From contig NC_016473.1 in the NCBI RefSeq assembly GCF_000226095.1, forward strand, positions 3,968,001 through 4,032,000: a DNA stretch of 64,000 nt, in the 5' to 3' direction. Both the position numbers and the translations under genes were made by a program. The DNA comes from Thermothelomyces thermophilus ATCC 42464 (Eukaryota; Ascomycota; Sordariomycetes; Sordariales; Chaetomiaceae). Shown one piece after another: positions 34,345 through 46,475 of the stretch (positions are counted from its first letter, which is position 1; each line of letters opens with the position of its first letter). The notes under the pieces are model-generated. The model saw only the letters and a list, made by a program, of their open reading frames with translations. It searched no databases and had not been told where the DNA came from.

Positions 34345-37300
34345 GATGGCAGAAGGGCAATCTCTTTTCTGGTAAAACACAAATAGTGTCGTTGTGGGGA
34401 GAAGGCGGGGAGGAAAAAGAGTTAGGTGAGCTGGGGAAAACGGTGAGATCAGATCGACTCTTGGGTGTAATGTGCCGGCCAGTAGACAAGTTGTTGGGCG
34501 ATGAGGAGGGGAACTTAGCGACAAGGGAGACCATAAAGTTACAGCTGCGAGTTTTGGGGTCTGTTGTTTTGTGTGTGTGCAAGAGGCTTAAGCCGGTTGC
34601 CAGGAATCTCTCCCGTCTTAATGAGCCCTAGAATTGAAAAAGGAATCTAGTTTCCTGTCACACTCAAGTTAAGATGGAAGGAGCGACCTAAATAGCAAAA
34701 GTTAAGCCTAACGTTTTCTGGTTTGTTCATACTACAAATAGTACCGGAAAGTCGAGGACTTATAAACCGATTATCTGACCGATCATCTGAGAGGCTTGCT
34801 GCTAGATAATTGCGTAAATATTCCAAAGGATATGTTTGGGATTGTCTTCTACCACATTCTTTGCAGATGAAACAAAGGAATGATTGTGAAAAGGCAACGA
34901 GCAAGCAAGTATAGTTCGGAAGCGGGTCTTCGGAAGAATCAAACTAGCACACCTCAAGAATAAGAGTACATAAAGCTGTTTAGATATTGAAAGTTTGGCA
35001 ATCTTCACACATCTTCACAACATGAGGCTGAAGGCACATTTTACGATCTTTAGAAATGACTAATTAGAGTTCAGAAACATCAGAGCTGGCTAAACCTTCT
35101 CATGCTTGCGGTTGCCACAGCTGCCATCTCTCGGCTCTAAAAAAGAGGTCGTAGGACCTGTAACACCGAAAAAATAATGTTATCCCCTTTTTTGGATGGT
35201 GAGACAATGGAAATACTCACAAACATGAGGAAAAGGAGCAAAACACAGGCTAGCTGCAACATGACACGTGCTTCATGTAGATAGCCATGCGTGAGGTATA
35301 CTGCCTCTAATGCTACCCCTTTATTGGACTTGACATTATTATTTTGCAGCAAAATCTAGAATAAGGGCTTACAAATTGCGTTATGCTGTGTTAGCCTTCT
35401 TTCGCGCGTTACCCTCGTATTGCAGCTCAGCCGTCAGCAACTACCATTGTAGAATATGCGGATCATTCAAGAGGCACAAAAAATTGAGATCGTTTGAGAT
35501 TGCAGGAGATGCCGATTCGAGGCACTGGCTCAGTTCTGGGAACATGTACACGATGCACATGGCGCGGATCGAGAGACGGTATCGCCAAGTGATGGATTGC
35601 CGTTGTCCCCGGCCAGGTACGGTTAGCCACTCCCCATTGTGTAATTAGAAAACCCTCTTCATAGTTCCCTGGCGTCCAACGTTTAGCTCCTCTACTGGCG
35701 ACCTCCCAGTCACCACGAAGTCCTTCTGCTTGTAGGCCCCTTGCAAACCGCGCCGGATGCAGGGTTCCGCTTGGAGACATCCAAGTCCCTCGAGTCCTGC
35801 ACGACTACAAGCAAGCCGCGCGGAGCTGCATGGCTGGCTGGTTGACCCAAACAAACAAAGAATGATGTGAGCCTCTCATACATACGGAAACGAGGCTGAC
35901 GGTCGATTGATTGAAGTGTCAACGAGGGAGTACTGAGATCGAGGTTGCCAATACATCGGCAGCAGGCGCTTACCACGTACGGTTCCCCACCTGGAAGCGG
36001 GCTAAAAGGCGGCAGACAGCTTTGGCCGCCTATTGGCTACACGTCACTTGAGCATGCTGTTTTCGGCAAGATACATGGCCCACATCACCTCTTGGCAAGT
36101 GCAGGTCCTTCGAGACCTTCATTCCTTCCATGATCAAGAAGATACCGAGAATGACTTAAACTTCAAGCTCAAATGCCCGGCTTGTTTCAACAATCTCGGA
36201 ACGGTACACTGGACTGAGTTTAGTTCAATCAAACACCTCTTTTTGTCCGGCGCTCAGAGCCTAATTATCGTATCGTTGAACGGCAGAAATACAGTTATAT
36301 TTGCTATTTGAGTAATTATACGGGGTCGCAAATAAGAATATTGTACATATGCTGCTTGAAGGATATGATTGAGGGATTATAGAGAGAGCTGTATGGAGTC
36401 ATTAATATTGTTGATGGCTATTTCAGACAACGGAGCATTCGCCGCTTCTCTGATCCCATTTTGTGCCAATGATGCATTGGCTGCGGTCCATCAGAGCGAT
36501 TATTGAACATTTGCAGTCCATTAGCTATCGGAGCATTCCCAAGATGGGACAAATACCATATAAGTGGTTCGCTCAGTACGCAACGGTGAGTGTCATACTG
36601 TCTTTCTTGGTCTTCAGAGTTTCACTTTCTTGGTTCCTGGGCGGCGACCCAGTGAAGCTACAGACGCTCGCCCGAACACCTGCCTGCAACGTTGTTGCAA
36701 TGACCCAAACATGCCTGAATCAGATAACGAAGCACGTGAAGAATGTGCGATTGAGTTTTATTGTGACTGGACCCGTTTTTCTTGTTGAACATGACTTGAC
36801 CATCGAGCGAGTGTCTTTCAAGCAGTATATCTGGGACGCTTGAGCAGGCTAGTAAACTTGCCAAAATCTCGAACAAGCAACGAACTTCATTACTTTCTCT
36901 TGGCGACAAACTAGAGCCTGAGCTAACCGGGTCCAGACCAGGACCCCGAAACTGTTGGACTGCTGAACTGCAGAACTCACAACGGCCCAGTGACCGTCAA
37001 CAGCCTTAGGTAGTGCAAGGGCCGGTCGCAACCATTCCTAGTCTTAATCGTTTATGAGATTGTTATTTTGCGTCAATCTCTTCTCTCTTCAAGGACTCTG
37101 CCTGCCTCTAATAGGTGGTAACTGCCTTAGTGTGGGAATCGGGCCAGGCTCGATGGAGTGAACAGACCGGGAAAGAGAGACCAGGAACTCTTGTTCCTTT
37201 TCTCAACGGAAACGTGCTCGATATGGAAGCTGAAAAGATTTTGAGTCTCATTGCCCATTTCAGGGCTCATGCCAGCTACTGTCCCATTCCTTTGCTCACC

Positions 37301-37723
37301 GAACCTGTCAGGAACCCGTGGTGACGAAATACAAGACCATTTTCATTCAAGAGGGTGTTCTGCCTCCGCTTGAAGTTAAAAGGTTTGGGTTGACTTTGCA
37401 GACCCCCGGCGCTCATTGGCTTGGGATACCCTTTGGCACCGACGCCAATTGAACACCCATGAAATCCTTCCCTCGAGGTTTCGAGGTAAGGCTGCTTCAC
37501 TTCTTACCTTTTGCGCAACTAATTGAAACCCACAATCTCACTCTCAACAATAAGAGCTAGAACTTCCCTCGTCATTGTTGAACCTTCCTACGCCCACCAA
37601 TTCGCCTCTCCGATAATAACTGTAAAACTGCACATCTTTGTTTCGCTGTCTCCTGTCCTGGGTTTCTTGAGAGGCTATGACGGCTGGGACCTGCCGTGAA
37701 ACGGCCAGCTCGTCCTTAACAAG
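34345..37723. other. AT-richer intergenic region with no assigned gene
   Basis: About 3.4 kb, visibly more AT-rich than the rest between about 34.6 and 36.9 kb. The left end is the azgA promoter and leader. Frames at 36033-36311 (containing LKCPACFNNLGTVHW) and 36463-36843 on plus are open, and a GTGAGT...TTCAG intron-like stretch lies at about 36585-36618, so a small unrecognised gene around 36.0-36.9 kb is possible. No family could be assigned. Confidence 0.4.
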
Positions 37724-38943
37724 ATGTTTGAGGTCGACTGGAAGGATTACGATTGCGAGCGAGTTGGCGAACGTCGCGCAAGGAAGGAGATCGAACGGGA
37801 ACAAAAGAGGAAAGAAGGAGCTAAAAGCGGTCACCAGACTGATTCGACCACCTCGAGCAGGGCGCTGGGTTCAAAGGATCAGCGCCATCGCAATTTCTTT
37901 GGGAGCATTGGCAGGAGTAAAACAGTCATCCCATCCAGAAGCCACAAACGAGAGTCGGTCACACCCGAGCAACAGGCGACAAAGGCGAATGGACAACTCA
38001 GGGGTGGCTCCAAGCGATTTTCTGGGTCCTCGATGGCTTCCTCAATCTTGCGCAAAGGAAACGCTCCGGCGCGATCCGTAAACAACAAGTTGCAGAACGT
38101 CGAACCCTCAGCAATCTTGAAAGGCGCCTCCAATATTGCGGAACCCACTTCGCCAGACACCCCGGATCGGTGGTCGAAAGGTAACCGACTTGCCAGCTAT
38201 TCTTGCGGGGTTCTGTAACTGACCGATGGATAGAGTCCATGTTGTCCAGGATGACCCAACTAACTATTCCGACGCCGGAGTCACGAGATGACGGATCGAT
38301 GGCAGAGGCGGCTGGTGCCATCGAGGTGGTTCAGCTGCTTGATAGAAAAGGCGCCACTGTGAACGAGGTTGCCGGGGCAGCCTACAGGCATGACAAGGCC
38401 AGCTATTCTTCTTCATACCCTGAGACGGGAGTCGCAACGAACATTGCCGCCACACCACGGACCCCGAAAACACCAATCACACCAAGTTTGCTGCGGCCCA
38501 AAGCTCACGCCCCCTCGCCTCTCGAGAATAACAACTCTGCATCCAGGCTCATCAGTAACTGGTTTACAGCCTTGTATGCTCCGAATCGACCGCAAACTGA
38601 ACCGATAACCAACGAGACCAACCGGAGAGAAACCGTTCTCTCGCCCCCCAACGTCGCCCACCAAATGCCACAGACGCCAACCCGGCGGTCGGCGAAGAGG
38701 ACGGGCGTTTATCGAGCGCCTAACCCTTCGCCCATACGTTTCTCGGCTGAGAACCCCAATAGCTGGAGGGCTTTCGGCGAGTGGGACCGCGTAGGGTCTT
38801 CCACCGCCGCTCAAGGCCCGGCGCCTGCTGGCGATGGCGAAGGCCGCCCACAAGACGAGGAGATATTACGCTTGATGGCTGACGATTTAAGGTCTATACA
38901 CTTCCATGAAGAGGAAGCGGTTCCTGAAGAGAGAACAGTTTGA
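37724..38943 (+). CDS. Hypothetical protein, basic and probably disordered
   Basis: Two exons, 37724-38180 and 38234-38943, joined across a 53-nt GTAACC-AG intron, give 388 aa. Both exons share strong coding character and the join is in phase (DRWSK-ESMLSRMTQL). The N-terminus is charged and probably helical (MFEVDWKDYDCERVG then a Glu/Arg/Lys run). The middle is Ser/Lys/Pro-rich with many possible phosphosites (SSMASSILRKGNAP, TPRTPKTPITPSLLRPK), and the end is acidic (FHEEEAVPEERTV). No catalytic motif, membrane span or signal peptide is visible. The RTPKTP-type repeats could be proline-directed kinase sites, suggesting a cell-cycle or cytoskeletal protein, but that is a guess. An upstream exon cannot be excluded because the 200 bp before the ATG contains intron-like signals. 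Confidence 0.7.
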
Positions 38944-41900
38944 CAGAATGACAAGTCTGTTTATGAGGCGTGGGCACGTAACAAGGAGCAAGTGGGCGCT
39001 CGGTGCGGACGAGCAGAGCCGTCAGTTGCGCTCGGAAAGACCGGCGGATCCAGCAAAGCGACGATCTGAAAACCTCGGCCACATGACACTTCTGGATGTC
39101 GGCGCAAGCGTCAGATCGGTGCATTTACATTGCTTTGTGGATTAGTTGCTTGGCGACAGCACGGTTGGGTTCATTGTGAAGACACTACAGGGGTGGCTCA
39201 GGCAGAGATACTCTGAGGCAGGGTGACAGACCAGGTACAAGTGGTTAGCAGAGAAGAGAGATCGGTGCCCCATCATCCACTAGTGTAGGGAGAGGGCACA
39301 AGACGTTGATGGCTAATAGGTAGAACCTGGCGCAGATCGGTGCGCATAGCTATACATTATACTATGTCACGGTTGAGCAATAGAGGTCATGGGAGTGGAG
39401 AGATTCTGGCTGGACAGGGCGGCAAGGACAAGGTCGATCACAGCAGGACTCTTGATTCTGGCAGACGACTCTGAGCCTGCCAGGATCCGGTTGATGATCG
39501 TGGCGGGCTTGAGACGACGCCGTATGAACAGATAGCTAATAAGCGCCTGTGTTTGCGATGTTGTTTCCCCCAGCTCCGTGGGTGGTTGTGGCTGAGACAG
39601 CGTCGAGCAAGGCCCAACAAACGACAGGTATAAGGAACCATGGCTCTCTAAATCCGCGGGTATGGACGTAGTACATGCGGGTGAACATCCACTGGTGCGT
39701 CCTCTGGCATGCATATGCGCCGACCGCGAGCTCCATTTCGGTAAACCCCAATCCCTACAACTGCGACATACCATTATGCGAGCAGGTGAACGTGGGCGTC
39801 CGGCACCGCTCGAGAGGCACCTCGGCACATCAGCATCGGGTACCTGCGGCTCTCACCCGGTATCCGTACTGGCGTAGGTCGCGGTAGGGGGCCAAGCTTA
39901 GCCACGTGGTACGGTAGGCGCTTTGGATTCGGCGTGAGTTGTGGCGATGGTTAGGAGAAGGCGGAACTCTGATGACGAGAGCGACCGTCGCTGACCGTCT
40001 CACTGGCAATAGCGGGATCTCCAGTTTCCTACCTCCGTGTGTGCGTGTGCCTGGGGAGAGCCTGTCCTATCCATCCGACGGATTCTGCAAGGCCTTTCCG
40101 AGTGCATTCGTTGGATGATTCCGGAACCCGACAACGGCGCTGATACATCGACGCCGACCAACCTGGCAAAACCCGTGAGGGAACCTCGACGAATTGGGGG
40201 CCGTGGTCGTGTTAGGACCTGCTGATGCAAGCTTTCGGGCGGACGACGTCTCGACCTGACTGGCTCTGATTCATTCCTCCGACAGCTAGGCAGGTCCAAC
40301 GCAGGCGGCTTGAGTATCCTTGCGCTTACGTTCTCCGAACTGCGTCGGCCGTATCACTGCATCGCCGCCAGCAAAGAAACGTGCCGAGCTGCGAAACAAG
40401 AGGGGATAGATAGTGTACGGAATAGTCATTTGCCTTTGCGTGTCTCGGCGTTTGTAACGTGGGGGAGAAACCAGCAGAAGGTGATCGGTGGTTAGTTAGA
40501 TAGTACGGGCCCTAATCCATGGGAAGGATCTGTGATGGTCAAATGGCAAATCCCTCCTGTCCCTCCCCAACAAGCTGACGCGTGGCAGCGATGCGGTTGA
40601 TGATGCGCGAAAGAAAGAGGGGGTAACGTTTATGGGGTTGAGGGCTCGGCGCAGTGTGCATTCAGACCATGCTTGGATCGGCCCCTGGCCACAGAGCCGG
40701 GGGGGTTGGGGCCGAAGGGGTCTGAGCGGCTCCATGTCCCCTGTCAGGGAGCTGCACCCTGCCGAACAAGAACCTGTTGTTGCAGAACATGCCGAACCTC
40801 ACCATCGAGGGGCAGAAAAACATCAACCCACTCGAATAAGTGCACGCATGAACTGTACTAACACTGGCATGCGTAACAGCAAGAGGGACCAAGCGCATGC
40901 TTTTACCATCATTTTGTGCGCGAGCTGGAGCCCAGCGGTAATTTCTGTGGGTAGCGTTGCCTTCCAAGAAGATAGTTTCTGTGCCGGTCCATACAGCGAT
41001 CGAGGATCCCAATCAGCAAGCTTCCCCGGGCGCCATCAACATTTGGCGGCGCCGGATTTGTGGGGTGCATGTACACTACGCAGTACCTATGTGAGGCATG
41101 TGCTGTATTGTATATGCATACTCAGTACTCAGTACTTGACATCTTTATGTACATACCGCGGACGGATAACGCTACAGCAGCACTCCGTACAGACTACGCT
41201 AAGTCACTGTCAACGGGTGGGTTGAGGTCCGGGCGATTGACAGGATCTGGGGTCAATGGTCGATTGTGATGCGAGAAATTACCGACCGCTGCAGTGCACT
41301 CGGCACATGGATACAGGGGCCAATCGGCGTTGGCAACCTGCTGGACGGTTGGCACCGAGAACGTCCTTCTTTCTTGGCATTTTGGAGTGTCTGGTCTCTG
41401 ACGAATGGGCAATACCGAGCATCGCAGGCGGATGCCAATTGTAAGGGTAGCCTCGCATAGCCTTGGTGAAACGGCATGTGGACAGAGTATGACAGCTATC
41501 TGCTCCTCTAGACCCGAGTGGGAGATGGGGGTGGATCTGCCGTTGTATTCTGGACGTAAAGAAAAGCTTTGGCGCAGTGGAGTTGGCGGGCCAGCTCAGG
41601 ACTATAGTATGCTGTTACATGCATACAAAGTAGTGTACGCTCTAGAGTAGCAGCACGTGCATGCATGTACGGAGGTACTGTACACACATACCTACATAGT
41701 AGTCTACTTGTTTGTGCTAGTTACAGTTCTGCCTCGGCCGGATTAAGACACACGCACCCATACTTGACCACATCTAACCGCTTCGTGGTTGGGGGCCGAA
41801 ATGATTCTGGGGAAATGTCGCTAGTGGCTTTGCGTCGTTAGAATCGGGACCGTTATATGATGTTTCCCCTTGTCACCAAACCGGAATAGGCAAACCCCCG

Positions 41901-44628
41901 GCCAATGATGTCCCTTAAACTAGCCTGGCCCCCTCAGAGTGGCTGACCCTAACGCTAGGGTGTACGGGATAACCACACTAATGCCTTAGTTATAGTGTTG
42001 CCCTGCCGGACATGTGGAGAAGTGGGCCGCATTGGTTGCGTTGCGGTGTCCTGCGGGTCCAGATCGAACCTTGTCTCGCAAGCGTTTGGCTTGAGGAAGG
42101 TTATCAAAAAGTCCGTTCTGATGCAATGTGTCATCCCTGTGTGTAGTGTAGGGCTGGGTCAAAGATCAAAGATGACTCCATCCCCGGTCTCCGGCTTGTT
42201 GCCGAAACAAGCTTTTGTCCGGCCGAGTTGGTGAAAGGGACTGACGCCCTCCAGGTCCGGAACAGTGTGTGCATGCATGTGCTGTGTCATGACAGGGTAC
42301 GCCTGGCTCTTGGTCTGGCTCTTCGCTTACCCTCTCTCACTTGGTTGACATGAGGAATGCAGCTATGGTTTTAACTTTTGCGCCTTTATCCTGCCAGGCA
42401 AGGAGCTCCCGGGTAGGATGATGCCGTCCGAGTTGCGTGGAGACAACCCGATACGGAGTACGAAATGGGCTGGCTCCTTGGCCCACACTTTTTACGATTC
42501 GGTCTGCTTCAGCGAGGATCAGCGGTGGATATCTCTTGCAAACTTGTAGCGTAGCAGAAGCGCCGTGCGTTACTGCGTACTGTAACTGCAGTCGCACATA
42601 CCAGGCATGCTATGCTATCGGACTAACGGCTCAGCTCACAAGAGAACCTCGCGGCCGCCGCATATCATCATCGGCAGAGAGAGACGACGCGTGTTTTAGA
42701 TCGGTCGCTGCGAGGCTACAGCGTAAGAATTCGTGGAATGACTGGGGTTCCATACGGATGCTCTGTGGTTGCTCATCTTTGATGCAGGTCTAAGCTAAAC
42801 TGCCGAAGCACCCAACGACGATTGGCGCTGAAAAAAGTCCGAGCAACTTAGCGTGGATGAGAGATGGCGATGGGCGGTTATGGAAAAGCTTTTGGTAAAG
42901 TGGAAATGGTGGGAACGGATGCGGCAAAGGGGCAACGCGATATGTTTGGTGAGGGCAACAGCCAATGGGACCAACGGTAATATTAAGGTGAGAAATCGCC
43001 TGGCGGGGCTGTTTCCACTTTCCACATGGGTCGAGTAGATTGACCCCACCATGGACCACTGACTGCTGCACGTTCGCTACCCAGTCCAGTCCACCTCGAA
43101 TTCTTGTTTTGAAACTTTCAGATGCTCACTGGCAAACACGCCGCTGATCATCATCGGCGGCACACACGCTACATATCAAAGTACGCACGACAGCCAGAGA
43201 CTCCATGCGCGAACGCATTGCGGGCTTGTTGGGGACATCGTGCTTCAACTCGGCGATGACAATTGCGAGTATTTTGTATGCGAGTAAGGCAGGACGTCGA
43301 TGCAGATATATTCTGATCCTCACGACCAGTCTGTCCCGCGTCTCCGGGTACGGCCACCGAGCCGCGGATGGTGTCGGACGCAGCGAGATGGATGGATGAT
43401 GGAACTCGTCGGTGCACTAAGGAAAGTAAGGGCCCTCGCGCACCATTAACTACACTATCAAGCTCCATCACGGACAGCGTGCCCGTGGCAAGGGTTGGTC
43501 CGGTTGTGCGGGCGCGCCAAGTCGACTCGCAGGTGCGTTGCAGCAGGGGTCGGCCTTTGCTCGTCGAAGGTGCTGCCCAACCCCGCAACCAACGGAAACA
43601 GAACGGCTCGCCGACCTCTTTGACCAATCTCTCCACTCTGGGGAAACGACAGCAGTGTAAGAAATGCCTCTTCTGACTTGGAGTTGTCAGGACACTTCCA
43701 ACACTAGGCTCAATTCGGGAGCGCCTCCATAGTCTGTTTGGTGTATGGGCGGGACTGCAATAGGGTGAGTGTTTCAACATATCGCCACTCGTGGCTGTGA
43801 GCATGCTGGATGTATGTACGTCCGTACAACACATCACCGCGGTAATTGTTCCGTGTCAAAGTTGATGGGACATGCGACGAGCCGCACAGACGAGGAGCAG
43901 CGCTCTGTCATCCCTGACCACCGTTACCAACCAGTCACTCCACAACGTCTTGCATGCTGCGCAGACGGAAAAGGGTTACTATTCCGGCTAGCGTGAGCTC
44001 ACCTACTGGAATCCGTACGGGGTACGGAGTAATCCGCACATGCGAGCTGCAGGGCAGCCCCGGACTTTGACCTGCAGGGGTTCCGACGATTCTCGGTCAA
44101 GAGCCAGGGGGGCTACACTACTGTTGGTTAGCGTGGCTCTGGGTACACGACACTGCTGCGTTGTGTACGGTGCTAATAAGGTTCATTCAAAGGTCTCTCG
44201 AGCGCCTGCCAGTCTGGCTCATTTCAGACATCGATCTGGAACCCCTGGACACCTGGACGATGGCAGAGCTCAGGCTAAGGATCGACCTTGCACACCCCGG
44301 GTTATTAGTGTAGCTTCCTCCTCGGTTATCTTGTTCTTGTACCCGCCGCACTCGGCCGGGTACTTGAAGCCACACTCTCCTTCGTTCGTTGCCAGGCCGT
44401 GTCTCACTGCTTGGGCCATAACCATTGTGCCAGAACCCTCGCCACGCCGGCCGAGAGCCAGCATCATCTTTGTGTGCCTCGCCGGTACCCTCTCGACGAC
44501 CGGGCCTCAACGAGCTCGGGGTATCAACCAACGGAGCTGCAGGCTGGGGACGACACCGCCATCACCTCCACCGAACGGGCCCATTTCTTCCCGCTGCGTC
44601 GTGCGGGCGACGCTCCGACACCAGCAGG
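38944..44628. other. 5.7-kb gene-free region upstream of the GPCR
   Basis: No supported gene on either strand. The longest frame (43169-43837, minus) has no recognisable features. Two TACGGAGTA copies occur at 42452 and 44023. The right part must contain the GPCR promoter and leader; such length fits a regulated signalling gene but is not proof. Confidence 0.5.
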
Positions 44629-45643
44629 ATGGACTACAGCACGAGTCTCACCGAATTCCAAATAAGAGCCATCGGTATCCTCGAACGCACCACCTCTGTC
44701 TTCTCCCTTATAGGGTGCATGGTGGTCATCAGCACGTTTAGCTTCTCCAAGGCTTTCCACAAACCCATCAACCGGCTGGTTTTCTACGCAACATGGGGCA
44801 ATCTCATGACCAATGTCGCCACGTTGATGGGTCGGTCCTTTATTGACGACATCAACCAGGCCGGGTGCCAGCTCCAGGCGTTCCTCATCCAGATGTATGC
44901 CCCTCTCCTCGTCGGAGAACTGCAGGGCTCAGCATATAACTGACGTGCATCCCCCCAGGTTTATGCCCGCCGACGCTTTCTGGATGCTGGCCATGGCTGT
45001 GAACGTGCATCTGACCTTTTACCAGAAGTTCGATGCCCAACGGCTGCGAAAAATGGAGATTCTCTACCTCCTGCTCTGCTATGGGATTCCCTTCATCGTC
45101 GCCCTGGTCCCGATCTTTGTCTCTACCCCCGAGAAGGGCCGTATGTACGGAGACGCAACCTTGTGGTGTTGGATCTCACCCAATTGGGACATCTTCCGTA
45201 TCGCCGTCTTCTACGGACCGGTCTGGTGAGCAACGGGGAACTTGCGTGGTAGCAAGGGGAGAGGCGTATCAAACTGACGGCTGTGGCAGGATCGTCATGC
45301 TCATCACCTTCTCCATTTACATCCGCGCGGGGCGCGAGATCTACAAGAAGCACAAGCAGCTGAGGGAGTTCAGCTTCAGCACCAGTCATCACGACCCGGA
45401 GCCCCTGCACGGATTCGACGATCCCTTTAGCTCGACAAAAACCACCGAAGTCTTCGTCACCACCGAAGTGGTTGATAAGTCAGGTACCATCGATCTGACA
45501 CCCCTGGGAGGCGGCGGCCGTCGTGGGTCGCAGGTCGCCTCGCCTCAGAAACCATCCAAGGCAGCCTACTCTGTCACCATCTCCTCCCACCGCGAAGCCT
45601 CCAACAACAGCAACAACGGCAATAACGGCAACAACAGCAACAG

Positions 45644-45675
<32 letters not shown>

Positions 45676-46475
45676 ATAGTAATATAGAAGGCCAGGTTCA
45701 AACAAGCATAACAGCCGACCCGAAGGGTGCCGCCAGCACTGCTCTCAACCGCCCCGCAACCAACAGCAACAACAAGAACACGAACAAACTCAGCACCATC
45801 ACCAGCAGCACTGGCGGCCACACGGGAACAGGTACGGGCACGGGAGCGAACCCGCTCCGGCGGCGGGCGGCGTACGAGGCCAGCAACGCGACCTGGTCGT
45901 ACACCAAGTGCGCCCTGCTCTTCTTCACCGCCATGCTGGTGACGTGGATCCCGTCGAGCGCCAACCGCGTCTACTCGGTCATCCACCCGGGCAAGGCCCT
46001 GCTCCCGCTCGAGTACATGTCGGCCTCGGTGCTGCCGCTCCAGGGCTTCTGGAACGCCATCATCTACTGCGTCACCTCGTGGGGCGCCTGCAAGATCGTC
46101 TGGGCGGACATCCGCTCCTGGTGGTCGCGCGTCGGAATCGGCGGCGGCGGCGGCGGCGGCAGCGGGAGGATGGGGAGGAGGATGGGGGGGAAGGGGGCGG
46201 GAGCGCTGGATGGGCACGAGCTCGGCCACCGCCACCACCACCACCATCACCTCCCCGCGGGCGGGGCCGGCGCCGTCGGGCTGCATCTCCCCCGGACGGC
46301 CGGCTTCCAGAAGATGGGGGGCGGGAAGCGCGGGAGCAAGGCGAGCGAGTCCAAGTTCGAGTCCGAGAGCATGACGGAACTGGCGGGGAGCCGACCCGGG
46401 TCCAGCCGCAGCCCGACCGTGGCGGGCTCTGCTACGCCGCCGCCACCGACCGAGGCGGCTAAGATGGGCGTGTAA
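44629..46475 (+). CDS. cAMP-receptor-like G-protein-coupled receptor
   Basis: Seven-helix plasma-membrane receptor of the Dictyostelium cAR-like class (Neurospora GPR-1/2/3 group). Three exons, 44629-44894, 44959-45225 and 45290-46475, join in phase to 572 aa. TM1-TM5 are clear: TTSVFSLIGCMVVISTF, PINRLVFYATWGNLMTNVA, CQLQAFLIQMFMPADAFWML, LYLLLCYGIPFIVALVPIF and IFRIAVFYGPVWIVMLITF. A long third cytoplasmic loop (about residues 205-400) holds an Asn-rich run. TM6-TM7 follow (TKCALLFFTAMLVTWIPSSANRVYSV, LPLQGFWNAIIYCVTSW). The C-terminal tail has Gly-, His- and Ser/Thr-rich stretches. The ligand is unknown: fungal members are not shown here to bind cAMP. Both introns interrupt the helical region at typical short lengths (64 nt each). 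Confidence 0.92.
45601..45690. repeat. AAC/AAT repeat coding for polyasparagine in the GPCR loop
   Basis: About 90 bp of AAC-rich codons with interspersed AGC and GGC encode an Asn/Ser/Gly-rich tract in the third cytoplasmic loop. It is in frame and uninterrupted, so it is tolerated in the protein. Confidence 0.9.

Noticed and set aside
43169-43837. A 222-codon open frame on the minus strand
   Set aside because: No recognisable motif and no supporting splice sites; treated as chance.
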